Notes under the pieces: generated by a model
Database searches by the model: none
The model's input: only the letters and a program-made list of their open reading frames with translations
Told to the model about the DNA's origin: nothing
Shown here: piece after piece, positions 59,887 to 64,000 of the stretch
How positions within the stretch are numbered: the first letter of the stretch is position 1
How the letters are laid out: every line of letters begins with the position of its first letter
Program-made: the position numbers and the translations under genes
NCBI GenBank assembly: GCA_963793275.1
Contig: CAWBZL010000004.1
Coordinates: forward strand, 744,001 to 808,000
Length of the DNA: 64,000 bases
Source of the DNA: Marinirhabdus sp963793275
GTDB taxonomy: Bacteria > Bacteroidota > Bacteroidia > Flavobacteriales > Flavobacteriaceae
Direction of reading: 5' to 3'

Positions 59887-62415
59887 ATGGCAAAGAATTT
59901 AGTGATTGTGGAGTCCCCGGCAAAAGCCAAAACCATAGAGAAATTCCTGGGAAAGGATTTTAAGGTAGCTTCTAGTTTTGGACATATTGCAGATCTTCCT
60001 TCGAAAGAATTAGGGGTAGACGTGGATGGAGATTTTACACCTAAATACATTGTCTCTCCGGACAAAAAGAGTTTGGTAAAAGATTTAAAAAACCTTGCCA
60101 GTAAAGCCGAAATGGTTTGGCTAGCAAGTGATGAGGATAGAGAAGGAGAAGCAATTGCCTGGCACCTGGCCGAAGAGTTGGATCTTAAAGATGAAAACAC
60201 CAAGCGTATCGTTTTTCACGAAATTACCAAGACCGCAATTCTTAAAGCAATTGAAAACCCAAGAAAAATAGATTACAACTTAGTAAATGCCCAGCAAGCC
60301 AGACGTGTTTTAGACAGGTTGGTAGGGTACGAGTTGTCTCCGGTACTTTGGAGAAAAGTAAAGGGAGGCTTATCTGCCGGACGCGTGCAAAGTGTTGCTG
60401 TACGATTAATTGTAGAACGTGAGCGCGAGATTGAAGGTTTTACTCCGGTAGGTTCTTACAGGATAGACGCAGAATTCACAACTACAGATGGTAGTTCGTT
60501 TAAAGCAAAACTTCCGAAGAACTTTGATACAGAAGCTGAAGCAAGAACTTTCTTAGAAAAGAATGTAGCAGCAAATTATAAAATAGCCGATCTTACAAAA
60601 AAACCTGCAAAAAAATCTCCCGCGGCTCCGTTTACAACCTCTACATTACAACAGGAGGCTTCGCGTAAATTATACTTTTCGGTAGGAAAAACAATGACTA
60701 TTGCCCAGCGTTTGTACGAAGCGGGTCTTATAACCTATATGAGAACCGATAGTGTAAACCTTAGTAATGATGCAAGAAATGCGGCGCAAAAAGAAATATC
60801 AAGTTATTACGGAGATGCCTACAGCCAGCCGCGTAATTATAAAGGAAAATCAAAAGGAGCACAGGAAGCACACGAGGCTATCCGCCCTACAGATATGAGT
60901 AATCACGGCATTGATGGAGACCGTGACCAGGCACGTTTGTACGATCTTATCTGGAAAAGAACGTTGGCAAGCCAGATGGCAGATGCACAGTTAGAGCGCA
61001 CCAATGTAAAAATTGATGTGTTGGGTTCTCAAAAAGTGAAGGAACAGTTTACTGCGAACGGAGAGATGATAAAATTTGACGGTTTCCTGAAAGTGTATCT
61101 GGAAGGAACCGATTTTGAAGAGGAGGAACAAGATGGTATGTTGCCTAACCTAACAAAGGGTGATACGCTTCATAATAATTATATTACCGCTACCGAGCGT
61201 TTTACAAGAGCACCATACCGGTATACCGAAGCTTCTCTGGTAAAGCAATTGGAAGAGTTGGGTATTGGTCGTCCGTCTACGTACGCGCCTACTATTTCAA
61301 CAATTATTAATCGTAATTATGTTGAGAAAGGTACTGTAGAAGGCGTGGAGCGTTCTTATTTGCAACTTACCTTAGAAAATGACAAATTAAAAGATACCAC
61401 ACTTTCTGAAACAGTAGGAAGCGACAAAGGGAAAATGGTTCCTACAGATATAGGGCTTATTGTAAACGACTTTTTGGTAGAGCACTTCGGAAATATTCTC
61501 GAATTTAATTTTACAGCGAAAGTAGAAGAGGATTTTGACGATATCGCTGAAGGAAAAGAAGACTGGAAGAAGATGATGAAGGACTTTTACAGCAAATTTC
61601 ACCCACGTGTAGAAGATGTGCAGGAAAATGCAGAGCGTGAAAGTGGTGAACGTATTTTAGGAGACGATCCTGAAAGCGGGCGTCCAGTATTGGTTCGTTT
61701 GGGAAAATATGGTCCTATGGCACAAATAGGAGCACCGGATGACGAAGAAAAGAAATTTGCCAGCCTGCGTCCGGACCAGCAATTACACCTGGTTACTTTT
61801 GAAGAAGTCATGGATTTATTCAAACTTCCAAAAACCTTAGGAATTTTTGAAGGGGAAGAAGTAGAAGTAAATAACGGTCGTTATGGTCCCTATGTGCGAT
61901 TTGGAAAGACGTTTATATCACTACCAAAGGGTATGGATCCGCTGGATGTGGAAATGTCTTTTGCAAAAGAATTGATAGAAGAAAAGAAAAAAGCCGATGC
62001 ACCTATATATATGTATGAAGATTTGCCGGTTCAAAAAGGTAAAGGTAGGTTTGGCCCTTTTATAAAGTGGAATGAAATGTTCATTAATGTGAACAAGAAA
62101 TACGATTTCGATAACCTTAGTGATGAGGATATTGTCGAGTTGATTGAAACTAAAAAGCAAAAGGAGATCGATAAACTTATTAACGAGTGGCCGGATGAAG
62201 GAATAAGATTGGAGAAAGCCCGATGGGGACGTTTTAATCTGATTAAAGGGAAAACTAAGATTGAGTTGCCAAAAACAACGAAGGCAGATAAAATTACCCT
62301 CGAAGAAGCTCAGGAAATTTTCGCTAAAAAGGCACCTAAGAAAAAAGCCACTAAGAAAAAAACGGCAGCAAAGAAAAAAGCACCTGCCAAAAAGAAAACC
62401 ACAGCAAAAAAATAA
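59887..62415 (+). CDS. topA: Type IA DNA topoisomerase I
   Basis: This 842-residue enzyme relaxes negative supercoils. The Toprim domain has SPAKAKTIEKFLGKDF and the acidic triad in SDEDREGEAIAWHLAEEL. The catalytic Tyr is in YEAGLITYMRTDSVNLS. The zinc-ribbon Cys motifs found in E. coli are not seen; instead there are TopA C-terminal repeats (KYGPMAQIGAPDDEEKK and GRYGPYVRFGKTFISLP) and a Lys-rich tail (PKKKATKKKTAAKKKAPAKK), which is common in flavobacteria. The arginase-fold gene begins directly at its stop. Confidence 0.97.
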   Translation: MAKNLVIVESPAKAKTIEKFLGKDFKVASSFGHIADLPSKELGVDVDGDFTPKYIVSPDKKSLVKDLKNLASKAEMVWLASDEDREGEAIAWHLAEELDLKDENTKRIVFHEITKTAILKAIENPRKIDYNLVNAQQARRVLDRLVGYELSPVLWRKVKGGLSAGRVQSVAVRLIVEREREIEGFTPVGSYRIDAEFTTTDGSSFKAKLPKNFDTEAEARTFLEKNVAANYKIADLTKKPAKKSPAAPFTTSTLQQEASRKLYFSVGKTMTIAQRLYEAGLITYMRTDSVNLSNDARNAAQKEISSYYGDAYSQPRNYKGKSKGAQEAHEAIRPTDMSNHGIDGDRDQARLYDLIWKRTLASQMADAQLERTNVKIDVLGSQKVKEQFTANGEMIKFDGFLKVYLEGTDFEEEEQDGMLPNLTKGDTLHNNYITATERFTRAPYRYTEASLVKQLEELGIGRPSTYAPTISTIINRNYVEKGTVEGVERSYLQLTLENDKLKDTTLSETVGSDKGKMVPTDIGLIVNDFLVEHFGNILEFNFTAKVEEDFDDIAEGKEDWKKMMKDFYSKFHPRVEDVQENAERESGERILGDDPESGRPVLVRLGKYGPMAQIGAPDDEEKKFASLRPDQQLHLVTFEEVMDLFKLPKTLGIFEGEEVEVNNGRYGPYVRFGKTFISLPKGMDPLDVEMSFAKELIEEKKKADAPIYMYEDLPVQKGKGRFGPFIKWNEMFINVNKKYDFDNLSDEDIVELIETKKQKEIDKLINEWPDEGIRLEKARWGRFNLIKGKTKIELPKTTKADKITLEEAQEIFAKKAPKKKATKKKTAAKKKAPAKKKTTAKK

Positions 62416-63579
62416 ATGATTGAATTTCTTTCCCCTGTTTCAAAAAAAGTGTTGGCTCACAAGGAAGTGCTGCCGGAAGGTACATTAGGAAAACAAATTG
62501 GAACACATCATAAAAATGGAGACCTGCCAGATTTAAAAGGGGCGGGTTTTGCTATATTGGGTGTTTTAGAAAACCGAAAAGATGTAGATTATATTGGGGA
62601 AGAAATTTCTCTGGACGCTTTCAGAAAAGCATTTTATTCGCTGTATCCGGGAAACTGGAGTAAAAAAATTGTTGATCTTGGCGATATACACAAAGGTGCT
62701 ACTGTTGAGGACACCTATTTTGCGTTTAAAACTGTGGTAGCTGCGTTACTCAAAAAAAATATCATTCCATTAATACTTGGCGGAGCTCAGGATTCATTAT
62801 ACGCTCAATACAGAGCGTACGATAACTTTGGTAAGATGGTAAATATGGTAAATGTGGATGCTAATTTCGATTTGGGGGATGCTGAGAAACCAATTACAAA
62901 TAAATCTTACGTTGGAAAAATAATTGTAGACGAGCCTTACAATCTCTTTAATTATAGTGTTGTTGGGTACCAGTCGTTCTTTAATCCCCCGGGAGAGATA
63001 GCCCTTATGAACAAGCTCTATTTTGATGCGTATAGACTGGGAGAAATTACTGCAGATGTATCTATAGTAGAGCCAATTCTTCGTGACGCAGATATTATAA
63101 GTATAGATAGTACGGCAATAAAAGGCGCAGAATTAAGTTATAAATACAGCGCTAGTCCTAATGGCTTCGATAGTAGAGAAATTTGCGCTATCGCACGATA
63201 TGCAGGCATAAGCAACAGAGTAACTTCCTTTGGAATTTATGAGCTTGCAAATTTCGAAGATGCCAGAAGTGGAGCCATGTTAATTGCACAAGTGCTTTGG
63301 TACTTTGTAGAAGGTGTTAATTTTAGAGTTGAAAATGAAGATTTTACCGATGAAAGACACTATTCAACCTATAAAGTGCCAATTGACGATGAGATTTTGG
63401 TGTTTAAGAAAAGTCATAAAACGGGTAGATGGTGGATAGAAATACCATTTATTTCAGAAGTAGATACTAAACTGAAAAAGCATACGTTATTACCTTGCAC
63501 TTACAATGAATACGTGGGTGCTACAAATCAGGAGATACCTGAAAGGTGGATGAAAGCCCGCCTTAAAAACGAAGTATAA
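62416..63579 (+). CDS. Arginase-fold protein with degenerate metal sites (annotated type: formimidoylglutamase)
   Basis: This 387-residue protein has the ureohydrolase fold, but the metal-binding residues differ from active arginases. The GGDH motif reads GGAQD (122-126), the DAHxD motif reads DANFD (148-152), and the third Asp motif reads SIDSTAIKGAE (229-239). Most of the manganese ligands are thus missing, so hydrolase activity is doubtful. It starts one base after the topA stop. Proteins of this kind commonly stand between topA and gldK in flavobacteria, hinting at another role, perhaps in gliding, surface or cell structure. The link is inferred. Confidence 0.8.
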   Translation: MIEFLSPVSKKVLAHKEVLPEGTLGKQIGTHHKNGDLPDLKGAGFAILGVLENRKDVDYIGEEISLDAFRKAFYSLYPGNWSKKIVDLGDIHKGATVEDTYFAFKTVVAALLKKNIIPLILGGAQDSLYAQYRAYDNFGKMVNMVNVDANFDLGDAEKPITNKSYVGKIIVDEPYNLFNYSVVGYQSFFNPPGEIALMNKLYFDAYRLGEITADVSIVEPILRDADIISIDSTAIKGAELSYKYSASPNGFDSREICAIARYAGISNRVTSFGIYELANFEDARSGAMLIAQVLWYFVEGVNFRVENEDFTDERHYSTYKVPIDDEILVFKKSHKTGRWWIEIPFISEVDTKLKKHTLLPCTYNEYVGATNQEIPERWMKARLKNEV

Positions 63580-63582
63580 TTT

Positions 63583-63613
63583 AAACCTAATACATGAGGT
63601 TTGAGGGTTTTTT
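63583..63613 (+). terminator. Weak terminator before gldK
   Basis: AAACCT (63583-63588) and AGGTTT (63597-63602) form a short stem, followed by GAGGG and a T run. Its strength is uncertain. Confidence 0.45.
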
Positions 63614-63623
63614 AAGAAATAAG

Positions 63624-63654
63624 TTGCTTTTCTTAATTTTTATAGATAGGTTTA
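63624..63654 (+). promoter_or_regulatory. Candidate promoter of gldK
   Basis: TTG at 63624-63626 and TAGGTTTA at 63647-63654 are 20 bases apart, close to the TTG/TAnnTTTG pattern with one mismatch at the last base of the -7 box. Confidence 0.4.
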
Positions 63655-63689
63655 CGCCCTTAAATCAAACAAATTTAACCTAATTACCT

Positions 63690-64000
63690 ATGAAGAAGAT
63701 TCTTGCATTAGCTGCAGTGGTAGCCTTTTTGTTTAGTTGTAACTCTGGAGACAGAGGAGAACTAGTTGGCGCAAAAGGCAAAAAATGGTATCCAGAAAAA
63801 CCATACGGAATGACATTAGTTCCTGGTGGCTCATTTATTATGGGTAAATCTGATGATGATTTTGTTGCAGTAAACGATGCTCCAACTAAGACAGTAACGG
63901 TTCGTTCTTTCTATATGGATGAAACTGAAGTTACCAATTCTGAATACAGACAATTTGTAGAGTGGGTAAGAGACTCAACTGTACGTTTAAAATTAGCTAT
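63690..64000 (+). CDS. gldK: Gliding motility lipoprotein GldK (N-terminal part)
   Basis: The first 103 codons are visible, up to the right edge. The lipoprotein signal is ALAAVVAFLFSCNSG. A domain related to formylglycine-generating enzyme follows, with MTLVPGGSFIMGKSDDDF and SFYMDETEVTNSEYRQF. GldK forms the outer-membrane-side ring of the type IX secretion and gliding machine with GldN, joined to the GldL/GldM motor. The rest of the gene lies outside the window. Confidence 0.93.
   Translation, partial: MKKILALAAVVAFLFSCNSGDRGELVGAKGKKWYPEKPYGMTLVPGGSFIMGKSDDDFVAVNDAPTKTVTVRSFYMDETEVTNSEYRQFVEWVRDSTVRLKLA

Noticed and set aside
1..64000. CRISPR array, prophage or full insertion sequence
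   Set aside because: No regular repeat-spacer series, no phage structural genes and no transposase were found.

Overview
The window reads as a piece of a chromosome from a marine-type member of the Flavobacteriaceae (phylum Bacteroidota). The reasons are AT-rich DNA, promoters of the TTTG/TAnnTTTG type, weak or absent Shine-Dalgarno sequences, SusC/Oar-like TonB receptors, exosortase XrtF, the first part of gldK at the right edge, and flavobacterial gene orders such as purH-mreBCD-mrdA-rodA and miaB-sigma54 regulator-lptE-secG-groES-groEL. No phage, plasmid, CRISPR array or full insertion sequence was seen.

Layout. 1-4.9 kb: a truncated Oar-like TonB receptor and a partial arsenosugar cluster (DUF2064 protein, ArsS-like radical SAM enzyme, carboxymuconolactone-decarboxylase-like protein). 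5-9.3 kb: an outer-membrane protein, tRNA-Phe followed by a small GIY-YIG gene bracketed by a copy of the tRNA 3' end, and an ABC exporter. 9.5-17.4 kb: coaX, an outer-membrane protein, a TPR protein, lptC, a CNNM/CorC-type protein and a PpiD-like foldase. 17.4-19.6 kb: mevalonate-pathway genes (GHMP kinase, HMG-CoA reductase) on the minus strand. 19.8-24.3 kb: a frameshifted dipeptidyl peptidase IV, a POT peptide transporter and a thioredoxin-fold protein. 24.3-34 kb: comEC, an NlpC/P60 lipoprotein, lpxB, surE, a tail-specific protease, an ABC permease and a DNA/RNA nuclease. 34.2-41.9 kb: the rod-shape operon behind purH, which is frameshifted. 42-45 kb: a frameshifted MacB/FtsX-type permease, a GAF protein and the exosortase F pair. 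45-51 kb: a probable copper/heavy-metal handling module. 51.6-58.8 kb: groEL, groES, secG, lptE, a sigma-54 activator and miaB. 58.9-64 kb: a membrane protein, topA, a degenerate arginase-fold protein and the start of gldK.

Functional links. DppIV with the POT carrier would supply di- and tripeptides. LptC, LptE and LpxB serve lipopolysaccharide. MreBCD, PBP2 and RodA elongate the wall. The metal module couples two HMA proteins, a DUF3347 lipoprotein, a permease, an HYC_CC_PP protein and a TonB receptor.

Most worth a second look: (1) the GIY-YIG gene inserted behind tRNA-Phe with a duplicated tRNA end and a 16-bp palindrome inside the duplicate; (2) groES and groEL pushed apart by a nonsense-mutated four-helix-bundle gene flanked by imperfect inverted repeats; (3) a sigma-54-like promoter before groES; (4) three small indels in otherwise intact conserved genes, which are either real decay or sequence error; and (5) a pseudo-arginase beside the gliding locus that lacks the metal ligands of its family.
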